Assembly (NCBI RefSeq): GCF_027257975.1
Contig: NZ_JANZKX010000004.1
Coordinates: 124,001-188,000, forward strand
Direction of reading: 5' to 3'
DNA length: 64,000 nucleotides
Source: Pelomonas sp. BJYL3
GTDB lineage: Bacteria > Pseudomonadota > Gammaproteobacteria > Burkholderiales > Burkholderiaceae_C
Part shown: in pieces, positions 8,331-23,009 of the stretch
Layout of the letters: each line of letters starts with the position of its first letter
How positions within the stretch are numbered: the first letter of the stretch is position 1
Notes under the pieces: model-generated
The model's input: the letters and a program-made list of their open reading frames with translations, nothing else
Database searches by the model: none
Told to the model about the DNA's origin: nothing
Position numbers and translations under genes: made by a program

Positions 8331-9383
8331 TCAGCCGCGCAGGTGGCTCATCGCCCACAGGGCCAGGCCCAGCACGCCCAGGGCGCCGACGACGATGCCC
8401 GGCAGCAGCCACTGGCGCCAGGCCGGCCGCCGCGGCGGTGCCTGCTTGCGGCTGGGCTTGATGCGCGGCATGGACAGCGTGGGCGTGGGCGGCAGCGGCG
8501 AGGGCACCTCGCCGGCCAGCCAGGCGCGGATGTCATCCGCCAGGGCCTTGGCCGTGGTGTAGCGCTCCATCATGCTGGCCGCGGTGGACTTGCTGAGCAT
8601 GGCGTCCAGGGCCTGGCGCTCGCCGAGGCTCAGGCTCACCCAGGCCGCCAGCGAATGCACCGGCGCGCCCAGGTGGCCGACGATGAGGCTGTCGCTGCCC
8701 GGCAGGCGGCCGTTGACCAGCAGGCACATGAGCATGCCCACCGCATAGGCCTCGCTGGCCAGGTGGGGCGGCTGGCCGTCCAGCTGTTCGGGAGCGAGCA
8801 GGGGAATGGCAGCCGAGCTGTAGCCGAAGTCACCCGGGCCCTCGACGGCCATCATGGGCGCCAGGCCCTGGCCCATCAGGCGCAGGCGCTGCTCGGGCGA
8901 AAGCCACAGCGTGCCCGGGTCCAGCTCGCGCAGGACCTGGCCGTGCTCGTGCAGCACTTCCAGCAGGTCGCAGAGGTCGCAGACCAGCTCCAGGCGCTTG
9001 CGCAGGGGCAGCTCCGCGGCGGCGGGCAGCAGGGGCTGGCCCTCCATCCAGCGCAGCACCACGTAGGGCAGGCCGTCGGCGGTGAGGCCGCTGTCCTGGG
9101 GCAGGGAGATGTCGATGTGACGCAGGCTCTGCAGGCCGGGCTGCTCCTCGGCGAAGCGCAGCAGCACCAGGGCGGCATCGGCGGCCTGCTCATAGACCAG
9201 CACCGCCACCTGCTGCTCCGGCGCCAGCGTGTGCTCGCCCCGGTACCAGTGCCCGGAGGCGCAGACCTGGATGTCCTCGACGATGCGCCAGACACCCAGG
9301 CGCTCGCCGACCGGCAGCACATGCAGGGGGGAGTCGAGGTCGGGCGGCGCGGTGGCCGGCCCTTCGGGCAGCGGAGCGTTCAT
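8331..9383 (-). CDS. Membrane-anchored protein-kinase-fold protein, probably a pseudokinase
   Basis: The protein is 350 residues. It has the layout of a Ser/Thr kinase domain: a glycine-loop-like start (GVWRIVEDIQVCASGHWYRG), a hinge (LPYVVLRWMEGQPL), the helix before the catalytic loop (LCDLLEVLHEHGQ) and an APEQL-like segment (LLAPEQLDG) followed by DG-rich C-lobe helices. The catalytic residues are missing: the VAIK lysine position reads VAVLVYE, the HRDLKPxN loop reads LRELDPGTL, and DFG reads LMGQG. A single transmembrane helix (LLPGIVVGALGVLGLALWAM) closes the protein, so the kinase fold faces the cytoplasm. The likely role is scaffolding or regulation rather than phosphorylation. No phosphatase or FHA gene is next to it. 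Confidence 0.75.
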   Translation of the reverse strand: MNAPLPEGPATAPPDLDSPLHVLPVGERLGVWRIVEDIQVCASGHWYRGEHTLAPEQQVAVLVYEQAADAALVLLRFAEEQPGLQSLRHIDISLPQDSGLTADGLPYVVLRWMEGQPLLPAAAELPLRKRLELVCDLCDLLEVLHEHGQVLRELDPGTLWLSPEQRLRLMGQGLAPMMAVEGPGDFGYSSAAIPLLAPEQLDGQPPHLASEAYAVGMLMCLLVNGRLPGSDSLIVGHLGAPVHSLAAWVSLSLGERQALDAMLSKSTAASMMERYTTAKALADDIRAWLAGEVPSPLPPTPTLSMPRIKPSRKQAPPRRPAWRQWLLPGIVVGALGVLGLALWAMSHLRG

Positions 9384-9476
9384 ACAGATTGCAGGCGTAA
9401 ATGTAAGCGCCAGCGCACAAAGACGGTCCCCCCCTTTTCAGCTGGATACAAGCCCGTATTGCGATACTCGCGCCTC

Positions 9477-10439
9477 ATGCAAGCCGTCATCGCCGTCACC
9501 GTGCCTTTCTTCGCCCTGGTGCTCTGCGGCTACCTGGCCGCACGCCGGGGACTGCTGGCGGAAAGCGCCATCCCGGGGCTCAACACCTTCGTGCTCTTCT
9601 TCGCGCTGCCCTGCATGCTGTTCCGCTTCGGCGCGAGCACGCCGCTGCTGGAGCTGCTGAGCCCGGCGGTGCTGGCGGTCTACCTGGCCTCGGCCCTGCT
9701 GATCGTGGGCGTGACCCTGTTCCTGACGCTGGACGACGTCACCCATCTCAAGGACGCCTCCTTCGGCGCCCTGGTCGCCGCCTTCCCCAACACCGGCTTC
9801 ATGGGCGTGCCCCTGCTGGTGGCACTGATGGGGCAGGCCGCGGCGGCGCCGGTGATCTGCACCATCCTGGCCGACCTCATCGTGACCAGCTCCCTGTGCA
9901 TCGCGCTGGCCCGGGCCCACGATGCCGGCGGCAGCCATTGGCGCGTGGCCCTCTGGCAGGCGCTCAGGGGCGCGCTGTCCAACCCGCTGCCCTGGGCCAT
10001 CGCCCTGGGCGCGCTGAGCTCGGTCAGCGGCTACACCCTGCCCCCCATGCTCATGACGGTGGTCAAGATGCTGGGCGATGCCGCCTCGCCGGTGGCCCTG
10101 TTCACCATCGGCGCGGTGCTGTGGCGCGCCGGCCAGCATGCCCACACGCGCACGCCCCCGGAGCGCTACCTGCCGGTGGCCCTCATCAAGCTCTTCGGGC
10201 ACCCGACCCTGGTGCTGCTGCTCGGCGCCACGGCAGTCAAGATGGGCCTGGACCTCAGCCCCTTCCAGCTGCATGTGCTGGTGCTGGCCGCAGCCCTGCC
10301 CAGCGCCAGCAACGTCTCGCTGCTGGCCGAGCGCTACGGTGCGGACAACGGCCGCATCGCCCGCATCATCATGGCCTCCACCGTGATCGCCTTCTTCAGC
10401 TTCAGCGGGCTGGCGACCTGGCTGGTGCCGCAGCCATGA
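9477..10439 (+). CDS. AEC family transporter (auxin efflux carrier-like permease)
   Basis: The protein is 320 residues from the ATG at 9477 (MQAVIAVTVPFFALVLCGYL) and is almost entirely hydrophobic, with about ten membrane helices in two halves. AEC-type features include NTFVLFFALPCMLF and AFPNTGFMGVPLL in the first half and PSASNVSLLAERYG in the second. Bacterial members carry malonate, malate or other organic acids; the substrate is not evident here. It starts 93 bp from the divergent pseudokinase gene and its TGA overlaps a possible early start (10436) of the following peptidase frame, so the two may be co-transcribed. Confidence 0.88.
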   Translation: MQAVIAVTVPFFALVLCGYLAARRGLLAESAIPGLNTFVLFFALPCMLFRFGASTPLLELLSPAVLAVYLASALLIVGVTLFLTLDDVTHLKDASFGALVAAFPNTGFMGVPLLVALMGQAAAAPVICTILADLIVTSSLCIALARAHDAGGSHWRVALWQALRGALSNPLPWAIALGALSSVSGYTLPPMLMTVVKMLGDAASPVALFTIGAVLWRAGQHAHTRTPPERYLPVALIKLFGHPTLVLLLGATAVKMGLDLSPFQLHVLVLAAALPSASNVSLLAERYGADNGRIARIIMASTVIAFFSFSGLATWLVPQP

Positions 10440-10504
10440 GCCTGGGCCTTGATGCCCCCGTCAGCCGCGTGCGCTATCGTGCGCGGCATCCTGCCCCCGC
10501 CGCC

Positions 10505-12952
10505 ATGCGCCTTCTCCGCCACGTCCTCACCGTCCTGCCCGGGCTGCTGCTTGCCAGCGCCCTGCTGCCCACGGCCGCCGGTGCAGCCGGCTACCAGCAG
10601 CCCTCGGCCGCCGTGCGCGAGCTGCTGGACACCGCGCCCCTGCCCCGCCTGCTCCCCTCACCGGACCGCCAGCAGCTGGCGCTGATCGAGATGCGCCGCT
10701 TCTCGACCATCGAGGACCTGCAGCGCCCCACCCTGCACCTGGCCGGTACCCGCTTCGACGCCGGCAGCAGCGTGGCGCCGGGCGTCGCGGCCATCCAGCG
10801 CCTGCGCCTGAGGGCCCTGCTGCAGCCGGACGCGCCGGAACGCGTGGTCGAGCTGCCCGCCGGCGGCCTGTGGCATGACTTCGCCTGGGCACCCGACGGC
10901 CAGCGCTTCCTCATCGAACGCCGCATGGAGCGGGCCAACGAGCTGTGGGTGGGTGACACCGCCAGCGGCGCCGTGCGCCCCATCCAGGGCCTGCGGCTCA
11001 ACGAGGTGCTGGCCCAGGGCGAGAAGGCGTGGCTCAACCCGCGCGAGCTGGTCGTGCTGAGCGTGCCCGACCACCGCGGCCCGCCGCCCCGCCTGGCGCC
11101 CCAACCCATCAGCGAGGAAAGCCGGGGCCTGGCCTCACCCGAGCGCACCCATCCTGATCTGCTGCATGGCCCGCAGGACGAGGCCCTGTTCGAGTACCAC
11201 GCCCGCTCGGTGCTGACCTGGGTGGACCTCGCCAGCGGCGCCAGCCGGGACCTCGGCCCGCCCCAGCTCTACAGCAGCGTGAGCAGCGTGGGCGAGGGCC
11301 AGTACCTTCTGACCGAGCGCATCAGCCGCCCCTTCAGCTACCGCCTGCCCTGGGACGATTTCCCGACCACCGTGGAAGTGCGCCAGCGCGACGGCAAGCT
11401 GATCCGCGAGCTGGCGCGCATGCCGCTGAAGAGCGGCGTGGCCATCGACGGCGTGCTGCCCGGGCCGCGCGTGTTCTATGCCTCGCCCATGAAGGATGCG
11501 GCCGTCTACTGGATCGAGGCCCTGGACGGCGGCAACCCGGCCCAGCGCGTGGCCTTCCGCGACCGCGTGATGCGCCTGGACCCGCCCTTCACGGGCGAGC
11601 CGCTGGAGGTGCAGCGCATGCCGCACCGCTTCTCGCGCCTGCAGTTCCTGGACGACGGCCAGAACGCCCTGCTCACCGAGGTCGACCGCCAGCGCGCCTG
11701 GCAGCGCAGCTACCTGCTGCCGCTCAAGGGCACGCAGAGCAAGCCCCTGTTCGAGTTCAGCCAGCGCGAGCGCTTCCGCCACCCCGGCACGCCGCTGACG
11801 CGCCTGCTGCCCAACGGCCACCTCGTGGTGCAGACCCTGGGCGGCGACCTGCTGATGACGGGCCCCGGCGCCAGCCCCAAGGGTGATCGCCCCTTCCTGG
11901 ACCGCTTCTCGCTGCGGGACCTCAGCGCCCAGCGCCTGTTCCAGTCGCCCGAGGGCAGCTACGAGACGCCCCTGGCCGTGCTGGAAGGCGGCAAGCAGTT
12001 GCTGCTCAGCCGCGAGAGTGCCAGCGAGCCGCCCAACCTCGCGCTGCGCGAGCTGGCCTCGGGCAACAGCCTGCAGGCCCTCACGCGGCTGAAGGACAAC
12101 ACGCCGCAGCTGCGCAGGATCCGCCGCGAGTTCATCAGCTTCAAGCGCTCGGACGGCGTGGACATGTCCTTCTGGATGTACCTGCCGCCCGACTACAAGG
12201 AGGGCGAGCGCCGCCCCACCCTGGTCTGGGCCTATCCGCTGGAGTACAGCGACGCCTCCATCGCCAGCCAGGTCAGCGGCGCCCCCAACCGCTTCCTGAG
12301 CTTCAACGGCATCAGCCCCCTGGCCCTGCTGCTGGACGGCTTCGTGGTGCTCTACGACGCCCACATGCCCGTCGTGGGCGACCTGAAGACGGTGAACGAC
12401 GGCTTCATCGAGCAGATCACCATGAACGCCCGCGCCATCATCGACAAGGCCGAGGACCTGGGCGTGTCCGACCCGAAACGCATGGCCGTGGGCGGCCACA
12501 GCTACGGCGCCTTCATGGCCGTCAACCTGCTGGCGCACACCGACCTCTTCAAGGCCGGCATCGCCCGCAGCGGGGCCTACAACCGCACGTTGACGCCCTT
12601 CGGCTTCCAGAGCGAGCGCCGCTCACTCTGGGACGCGAAGGAGGTCTATCTCAACCTCTCGCCCCTGCTCTATGCACCGCAGATCAGGGAGCCCCTGCTG
12701 CTGCTGCACGGCGAGCAGGACGGCAACGCGGGCACGCCGCCGCTGCAGAGCGAGCGCCTGTACCACGCGCTGTCCGGCCTGGGCGGCACGGTGCGCCTCA
12801 CGATGCTGCCCCTGGAATCCCACGGCTACAGCGCCCGCGAGTCCGCCGGCCATGTGCAGTGGGAGATGAGCCGCTGGCTCAAGACCTGGCTGGGCGACCC
12901 GCGGGACAACGGCCGTGAACCGCGCGAGGGCAAGGCCTCGGCACCGCGCTGA
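10505..12952 (+). CDS. S9 family peptidase, glutamyl endopeptidase-like (S9D)
   Basis: The protein is 815 residues from the ATG at 10505, chosen because it starts a good signal peptide (MRLLRHVLTVLPGLLLASAL). The N-terminal two thirds are beta-propeller-like. The C-terminal alpha/beta hydrolase domain carries the catalytic triad: Ser666 in GGHSYGAF, Asp739 in GEQDGN and His773 in ESHGY. The stretch GIARSGAYNRTLTPFGFQ matches plastid glutamyl endopeptidase (S9D) as I recall it. It probably trims peptides after Glu in the periplasm. It follows the AEC permease gene by 65 bp and runs convergently into priA with an 18-bp gap. Confidence 0.9.
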   Translation: MRLLRHVLTVLPGLLLASALLPTAAGAAGYQQPSAAVRELLDTAPLPRLLPSPDRQQLALIEMRRFSTIEDLQRPTLHLAGTRFDAGSSVAPGVAAIQRLRLRALLQPDAPERVVELPAGGLWHDFAWAPDGQRFLIERRMERANELWVGDTASGAVRPIQGLRLNEVLAQGEKAWLNPRELVVLSVPDHRGPPPRLAPQPISEESRGLASPERTHPDLLHGPQDEALFEYHARSVLTWVDLASGASRDLGPPQLYSSVSSVGEGQYLLTERISRPFSYRLPWDDFPTTVEVRQRDGKLIRELARMPLKSGVAIDGVLPGPRVFYASPMKDAAVYWIEALDGGNPAQRVAFRDRVMRLDPPFTGEPLEVQRMPHRFSRLQFLDDGQNALLTEVDRQRAWQRSYLLPLKGTQSKPLFEFSQRERFRHPGTPLTRLLPNGHLVVQTLGGDLLMTGPGASPKGDRPFLDRFSLRDLSAQRLFQSPEGSYETPLAVLEGGKQLLLSRESASEPPNLALRELASGNSLQALTRLKDNTPQLRRIRREFISFKRSDGVDMSFWMYLPPDYKEGERRPTLVWAYPLEYSDASIASQVSGAPNRFLSFNGISPLALLLDGFVVLYDAHMPVVGDLKTVNDGFIEQITMNARAIIDKAEDLGVSDPKRMAVGGHSYGAFMAVNLLAHTDLFKAGIARSGAYNRTLTPFGFQSERRSLWDAKEVYLNLSPLLYAPQIREPLLLLHGEQDGNAGTPPLQSERLYHALSGLGGTVRLTMLPLESHGYSARESAGHVQWEMSRWLKTWLGDPRDNGREPREGKASAPR

Positions 12953-12970
12953 GGCCGCCGCGCGCAGGGC

Positions 12971-15091
<2,121 letters not shown>

Positions 15092-15650
15092 CGATCGCCT
15101 CCGGAGCCCTCGCGGCCAGGCAGGCGAAGGCCCGGCCGGAGCCCTGGAAAGCCTGTCGCACTTGCCGCGTTTTCTGCATGTCTGCCCTCGAAATCCCCGC
15201 TAACTGCTTGATTCATCCAGGCTGTTGGCGCCGGGCGCGCTCAAGCTGTGGATAACTTTGTGCAAAAGTTGCGCTCACCGCCGGACCGATGGTTCCGCCC
15301 TGCCCCCGTCCGTTCAGCCCTGCGGACTGCCGATTCGCGATGCGAACTGATCAACATCAATAAAATCAAGCACTTAGCCAGCAATCGTGGAAACCCCGAG
15401 ATGCGCCGCAGCAATTGCCACAAGCTGGAACGCCCGCCCCCTTTTTGGGGATAAGTGTCTACTTACTGTGCAGACTTCACAGCCATTGGGCCGTTGATTC
15501 ACGGGACTTGCGCGGCGATTCCACCGCTCATGGCCCGCGATTCATCGGGACGCGCCCCTGCCCCTTCCCGGCCCAGCCGGCTGGCCCTCCGCAAGGCCTG
15601 CTGCGCTGGCCGGAAGGCGGCTGGCCGCCATTCTGGCGCAGCAGCCGGGA
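15092..15650. other. Intergenic region between priA and hemE
   Basis: This 559-bp stretch has no convincing gene. It must hold the priA promoter on the minus strand. It contains a perfect DnaA-box-type 9-mer TGTGGATAA (15246-15254) next to GCTTGAGCGCG-type sequence, an A/T-rich patch (about 15345-15372, containing AACATCAATAAAATCAAG), and otherwise G/C-rich sequence down to the end of hemE. A single DnaA box is not enough to call an origin. Confidence 0.5.
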
Positions 15651-16739
15651 TCAGGCCTGGCGCAGACGGCGCGAGTGCTGGTGCACCTCGTCCACCAGGT
15701 GCAGCACGTGCTCCGGCGGCGTGAACTGGCTGATGCCATGGCCCAGGTTGAAGACATGGCCGCCCCAGCCGCCGTCGGCCCGCTGCGGACGGCCAAAGCT
15801 GTCCAGCACGCGGCGGACCTGGGCGCGGATGGCCTCGGGCGGCGCGAACAGCACGTTGGGGTCCAGATTGCCCTGCAGGGCGACGCGGTCCTGCACCTGG
15901 GCGCGGGCCTTGGCCAGGTTGGCCGTCCAGTCCAGGCCGACGACATCGGCACCCGCCTCGGCGATCTCGTCCAGCCACAGGGCGCCGCCCTTGGTGAAGA
16001 GAATGCGCGGGATGCGCTGGCCTTCGTGCTCGGTCTTGACCTGCGCCAGCACGCGGCGCGAGTAGGCCAGGCTGAATTCCTGGAACATGCCGTCGGCCAG
16101 CACCCCGCCCCAGGAGTCGAAGACCATCACGGCCTGCGCGCCGGCCTCGATCTGGGTGTTGAGGTACTGGGCCACGGCGTCCGCGTTGACCTGCAGGATG
16201 CGGTGCATCAGGTCCGGGCGGCTGTACATGAGGGCCTTGACCTGGCGGTAGTCGTCCGAGCCGCCGCCCTCGACCATGTAGCAGGCCAGGGTCCAGGGGC
16301 TGCCCGAGAAGCCGATCAGCGGCACGCGGCCGTTGAGCGCCTTGCGGATGGAGCTGACGGCGTCGAAGACGTAGCGCAGCTTGTCCATGTCCGGCACGGC
16401 CAGCGCGGCCACGGCGGCTTCGTCACGCACGACCTTGGCGAACTTGGGCCCCTCGCCCTGCTGGAAGGACAGGCCCAGGCCCATGGCGTCGGGCACGGTG
16501 AGGATGTCGCTGAAGAGAATGGCGGCGTCCAGCGGGTAGCGCTCCAGCGGCTGCAGCGTGACCTCGGTGGCGTAGTCGGTGTTGGTGGCCAGGCCCATGA
16601 AGCTGCCGGCCTGGGCGCGGGTGTCGCGGTACTCGGGCAGATAGCGGCCGGCCTGGCGCATCAGCCAGACGGGCGTGTAGTCGGTCGGCTGGCGCAGGCA
16701 GGCGCGCAGGAAGGTGTCGTTTTGCAGGGGAGCGCTCAT
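15651..16739 (-). CDS. hemE: Uroporphyrinogen decarboxylase
   Basis: The protein is 362 residues, the normal length. It decarboxylates the four acetate side chains of uroporphyrinogen III to give coproporphyrinogen III in cytoplasmic heme synthesis. Family signatures are present: the N-terminal [15 protein letters not shown] with the substrate-binding Arg residues, [25 protein letters not shown], and the C-terminal [16 protein letters not shown]. It lies on the minus strand between the mutarotase gene (84 bp away) and priA, and the priA-hemE-atp order is typical of Burkholderiales near the replication origin side of the chromosome. Confidence 0.98.
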   Translation of the reverse strand: MSAPLQNDTFLRACLRQPTDYTPVWLMRQAGRYLPEYRDTRAQAGSFMGLATNTDYATEVTLQPLERYPLDAAILFSDILTVPDAMGLGLSFQQGEGPKFAKVVRDEAAVAALAVPDMDKLRYVFDAVSSIRKALNGRVPLIGFSGSPWTLACYMVEGGGSDDYRQVKALMYSRPDLMHRILQVNADAVAQYLNTQIEAGAQAVMVFDSWGGVLADGMFQEFSLAYSRRVLAQVKTEHEGQRIPRILFTKGGALWLDEIAEAGADVVGLDWTANLAKARAQVQDRVALQGNLDPNVLFAPPEAIRAQVRRVLDSFGRPQRADGGWGGHVFNLGHGISQFTPPEHVLHLVDEVHQHSRRLRQA

Positions 16740-16823
16740 GGGCCGCGATTATCGGCGTCTTGAGCCAGGTCATGCCGGGGCTGGATCAAGAAGACGCGCT
16801 TCGCGCCCCGGGCGCCTTCGGCA

Positions 16824-17693
16824 TCAGGCCAGGCGCAGGCTCTGCATGCCGCTCCACACCTCGCCCGGCTGCAGGGGCACCGGGCGTTCGATGGCCGCGG
16901 ACTCCACGCACAGGAAGTGCTGGTAGCCCTCAGCGGGCATGTCGGCCAGCTGTGCGCACTTGGCGGCGCCGGGGTTCCAGACCACGGTGTCCTCGAAGCC
17001 CTGCTGCAGCAGATCCAGGGCGCGGCGCTGCGGGCCGGACTCGTCGATCAGCTGCAGCGGGTTCTTCACCTGGTAGTAGATGCGGTCCAGGTCCTCGCAG
17101 CCGGGGCTGCCGGGCAGGACCAGGTCGCTGCGTTGCAGCTGCTCGCCGTTCTTCACCTGGTCCCAGTAGTGCAGGCCGGCCAGGCCGCGCAGGCTGGTGG
17201 CGTCCAGGGCGCCGGTGCGCAGATAGGTGTGCAGGGCGGCGGTGAAGTCGAAGGCCGTGTCACCGGTGTTCTCCACGGCCAGCTCGATGTCCAGGCTCTG
17301 CCCGCTGACCCGAACCGACAGCTCGGCCGAGAAGGCATGCGGCCAGACCATGCGGGTGGCAGCGTCGTCGGTCAGCTGCAGCACAGCCAGGGCGTCGTCG
17401 GCGCCCTGCTCGGCCTGCAGCAGCTGCCAGGGCTTGGTGCGGGCGAAGCCATGGCGCATCAGCGGCCCCCGCGCGCTGAACTGCGGAAAGATCAGGGGCA
17501 CGCCGCCGCGGATGGCCTGGCCCGTCGCGAAGGCGCTCTTGGGCGAGAGGTACAGCTGCTCCTCCCCGCCCGCGGGGATCCAGGAAGTCAGGTGCGCGCC
17601 GTGCAGCAGCAGCACCGCACGGGCGCCATCGGGCGCGACGAGTTCCAGGGCTTCGAGGCCGTGGTGGCGGGTCAGGGCGATGGGCGTGGGCAT
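16824..17693 (-). CDS. D-hexose-6-phosphate mutarotase (YeaD-like aldose 1-epimerase family)
   Basis: The protein is 289 residues. YeaD-type enzymes interconvert alpha and beta anomers of glucose 6-phosphate. The visible signatures are the N-terminal LLLHGAHLTSWIPAGGEEQLYLSP, GGVPLIFPQF and GFARTKPW, the acidic-His region HTYLRTGALD, and the late VVWNPGAAKCAQLADMP block with the catalytic Glu region FLCVESA near the end. It sits downstream of the ATP synthase operon terminator on the same strand, so it probably has its own promoter in the 168-bp gap. Confidence 0.9.
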   Translation of the reverse strand: MPTPIALTRHHGLEALELVAPDGARAVLLLHGAHLTSWIPAGGEEQLYLSPKSAFATGQAIRGGVPLIFPQFSARGPLMRHGFARTKPWQLLQAEQGADDALAVLQLTDDAATRMVWPHAFSAELSVRVSGQSLDIELAVENTGDTAFDFTAALHTYLRTGALDATSLRGLAGLHYWDQVKNGEQLQRSDLVLPGSPGCEDLDRIYYQVKNPLQLIDESGPQRRALDLLQQGFEDTVVWNPGAAKCAQLADMPAEGYQHFLCVESAAIERPVPLQPGEVWSGMQSLRLA

Positions 17694-17769
17694 GGCGGGA
17701 ACCTGTAGCGTGGCGGCGGATGCTGCCTGAATTCGAGGACCTCGGCTGAAATCGGCTGAAATCCGGAAA

Positions 17770-17811
17770 GGGAAAAGACAACGCCCGCCGGACTTGCGTC
17801 GGCGGGCGCCG
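17770..17811 (-). terminator. atpC: Intrinsic terminator of the atp operon
   Basis: Read on the minus strand, a perfect 9-bp stem CGCCCGCCG / CGGCGGGCG (17808-17800 and 17790-17782) with a 9-base loop is followed by TTGTCTTTTCCC. It lies about 50 bp after the atpC stop codon and closes the ATP synthase operon. Confidence 0.9.
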
Positions 17812-17861
17812 TGGGAAGACCACCGCTCAGCGGCCCGGGGGCAGGCTGAGGGCGGCGGCCC

Positions 17862-18278
17862 TCACTTCTTGCGGAACTTGCGCAGGGCTGCGATCTGGGC
17901 AGCCATGGCGGCGAACTCGCCTTGCGCCTTGGCGAAGTCGATGTCGCTCTTGGCGTTCTTCATCGCTTCCTCGGCCAGCTTCTTGGCCTCGGTGGCCTTG
18001 GCTTCGTCCAGGTCCTTGCCGCGGATGGCGGTGTCGGCCAGCACGGTCACGCAGTTCGGCTGCACTTCCAGAATGCCGCCGGCCACGAACACGAACTCTT
18101 CCTGGCCGTTGTCAGCGCGCTGGATGCGCACCGCGCCCGGCTTGATGCGGGTGATCAGCGGCGTGTGCTGCGGCAGGATGCCCAGCTCACCACCTTCACC
18201 CGGCAACGCGACGAACTTGGCCTCGCCCGAGAAGATGCTCTCCTCGGCGGACACCACGTCAACATGAATGGTTGCCAT
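17862..18278 (-). CDS. atpC: F1 ATP synthase epsilon subunit
   Basis: The protein is 138 residues from the ATG ending at 18278 ([13 protein letters not shown]), the normal family length; an in-frame TTG two codons upstream is less likely. Epsilon links the gamma shaft to the c-ring and inhibits ATP hydrolysis through its C-terminal helices. The N-terminal beta-sandwich motif [20 protein letters not shown] and the C-terminal Ala/Lys-rich helical pair are present. It is the last gene of the operon and is separated from atpD by an unusually long 167-bp spacer with two hairpins. Confidence 0.98.
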   Translation of the reverse strand: MATIHVDVVSAEESIFSGEAKFVALPGEGGELGILPQHTPLITRIKPGAVRIQRADNGQEEFVFVAGGILEVQPNCVTVLADTAIRGKDLDEAKATEAKKLAEEAMKNAKSDIDFAKAQGEFAAMAAQIAALRKFRKK

Positions 18279-18388
18279 GTTCAATCTTTCTAGCGTTGAA
18301 GTTGAAGTAAGTCCGCTTCCCTGTCTTCATCACGAGTAAGAAGCTGCAGGAAGCGAGCAGACGGCGCGCTGGCTAGGCGCCGCGCACA

Positions 18389-18435
18389 GCCGGACTACCT
18401 GTCCGGCGAGCACGGCAACGACGCCAGCGCGTCGT
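18389..18435 (-). other. Two strong hairpins in the atpD-atpC spacer
   Basis: Two perfect 7-bp stems lie in the spacer: GCCGGAC / GTCCGGC (18389-18407, loop TACCT) and ACGACGC / GCGTCGT (18418-18435, loop CAGC). The second starts 10 bases after the atpD stop codon. Neither is followed by a T tract, so RNA processing or 3' end protection of the atpA-D part is more likely than termination. Confidence 0.5.
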
Positions 18436-18445
18436 ATGCGAAGTC

Positions 18446-19870
<1,425 letters not shown>

Positions 19871-19906
19871 TCAATTCCAAAACTTTTGCTGCTGCGTCTG
19901 CTGCGA

Positions 19907-20779
19907 TCAGCCCACGGCGGCGGCGCCGCTGACGATTTCGCTCAGCTCCTTCGTGATCGCGGCCTGGCGGGTCTTGTTGTAGACCAGCTTCAGCTCACCG
20001 ATCAGGGTGCCTGCGTTGTCAGTGGCGGCCTTCATGGCCACCATGCGCGCCGATTGCTCGGACGCCATGTTCTCGGCGACGGCCTGGTAGACCAGGGCCT
20101 CGGTGTAGCGCACCAGCAGCTCGTCGATGACGGTCGCGGCGTCGGGCTCGTAGAGGTAGTCCCAGCTGTGCGAGGCCTTGTCCGTCTGCATGTCGTCGGC
20201 CGACAGGGGCAGCAGCTGCTGCACCACCGGCTCCTGCTTCATCGTGTTGATGAAGCGGGTGTAGCAGAGGTAGACGGCGGACAGCTCGCCAGCGGCGTAC
20301 TTGTCCAGCAGCACCTTGACGGGGCCGATCAGCTTCTCGATGTGCGGCTGGTCACCCAGCTGCGTGGCGTGGGCCACGACCTTGGCGCCGATGCGGTTCA
20401 TGAAGCCCAGGCCCTTGTTGCCGATGGCAACGACCTCAGCCTTCTGACCCGTGGACTCCAGATCCTTGAGCTTGGTGGTGACCGCGCGCAACAGATTGGT
20501 GTTCAAGCCGCCGCACAGACCCTTGTCCGTCGTGACCACCACGAAACCGGCCGACTTCGCCTGGTCATTGCGGACCATGAAGGCATGCTGGTACTCGGGA
20601 TTGGCCTTGGACAGATTGGCCGCGATGTTGCCGATCTTGTCGCTGTAGGGACGGGCCGCACGCATCCGGTCCTGCGCCTTGCGCATCTTGGATGCCGCGA
20701 CCATCTCCATGGCCTTGGTGATCTTCTTGGTGTTCTCGACCGACTTGATCTTGCCGCGAATTTCCTTGCCTGCTGCCAT
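19907..20779 (-). CDS. atpG: F1 ATP synthase gamma subunit
   Basis: The protein is 290 residues. Gamma forms the central rotating shaft. The N-terminal [33 protein letters not shown] and the C-terminal [20 protein letters not shown] coiled-coil helices, which contact the beta subunits and the c-ring, match the family closely. AGGAG lies five bases before the ATG. Spacing to atpA is 55 bp. Confidence 0.98.
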   Translation of the reverse strand: MAAGKEIRGKIKSVENTKKITKAMEMVAASKMRKAQDRMRAARPYSDKIGNIAANLSKANPEYQHAFMVRNDQAKSAGFVVVTTDKGLCGGLNTNLLRAVTTKLKDLESTGQKAEVVAIGNKGLGFMNRIGAKVVAHATQLGDQPHIEKLIGPVKVLLDKYAAGELSAVYLCYTRFINTMKQEPVVQQLLPLSADDMQTDKASHSWDYLYEPDAATVIDELLVRYTEALVYQAVAENMASEQSARMVAMKAATDNAGTLIGELKLVYNKTRQAAITKELSEIVSGAAAVG

Positions 20780-20834
20780 GATTTCTCCTGTTAGGGCCGG
20801 GTGCTCACCGAGGTTTGCACCCGGTCATGGTTGC

Positions 20835-22388
<1,554 letters not shown>

Positions 22389-22473
22389 TGCTTGCTCCCA
22401 TCTGGTCGGGCGTCTGTTGCCAGAGCGCGGGTGACACAGGGATGAATCGGATAAGGTGTCTTCGCGCTGGTGC

Positions 22474-23007
22474 TTAAGCGGTGAGCGCCACTTTCATGCG
22501 GTCCAGGCGGGCCTTGACGGAGGTGTCGAGCACCTCATCGCCAACCACCACCCGGATACCGCCGATGAGAGCGGGCTCCAGCTGAACATGGGCTTCGAGC
22601 TTGCGACCGAAGCGCTTTTCCAGCGTCGCGACCACGTCCGCCAACTGGGCCGGCTCGATCGGATAGGCACTGAAGATCTGCGCATCGGCGACGCCGGCGG
22701 CTGCATTGGCGAGCACGTGGAACTGCTCCACGACCGCCGGCAGCGCCGAGAGGCGGCCGTTGTCGATCACCGCGCGCAGGAAGTTCTGCAGCTCCGGCGC
22801 CAGGGTCTGCTTGGCAGCGGCCGTCATGATGACGAACACCTGCTCGGCGGTGACCTTGGGGTTGTCGGCAAACGAGCGCAGGTCAGCATCCTGTGCGACC
22901 AGGGCCAGCGCATCAAGCTGCTGACCCCAGGTCTTCACATCGTGCTTCTTCGCGACCTGATAGAGCGCCTCAGCGTAGGGGCGTGCAATGGTGGCGAGCT
23001 CAGCCAT
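22474..23007 (-). CDS. atpH: F1 ATP synthase delta subunit
   Basis: The protein is 177 residues. Delta ties the top of F1 to the peripheral b stalk. The N-terminal [12 protein letters not shown] and the C-terminal segment [21 protein letters not shown] are characteristic. It follows atpF by two bases, which suggests translational coupling, and precedes atpA by 85 bp. Confidence 0.98.
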   Translation of the reverse strand: MAELATIARPYAEALYQVAKKHDVKTWGQQLDALALVAQDADLRSFADNPKVTAEQVFVIMTAAAKQTLAPELQNFLRAVIDNGRLSALPAVVEQFHVLANAAAGVADAQIFSAYPIEPAQLADVVATLEKRFGRKLEAHVQLEPALIGGIRVVVGDEVLDTSVKARLDRMKVALTA

Positions 23008-23009
23008 GA

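Noticed and set aside
15248-15454. 68-codon frame in the priA-hemE gap
   Set aside because: No ribosome-binding site, no recognisable protein pattern, and it overlaps the region needed for the priA promoter.
15092-15650. Possible replication origin near hemE
   Set aside because: Only one DnaA box and one short A/T-rich patch are present; no dnaA, dnaN, rpmH or parAB genes are nearby.
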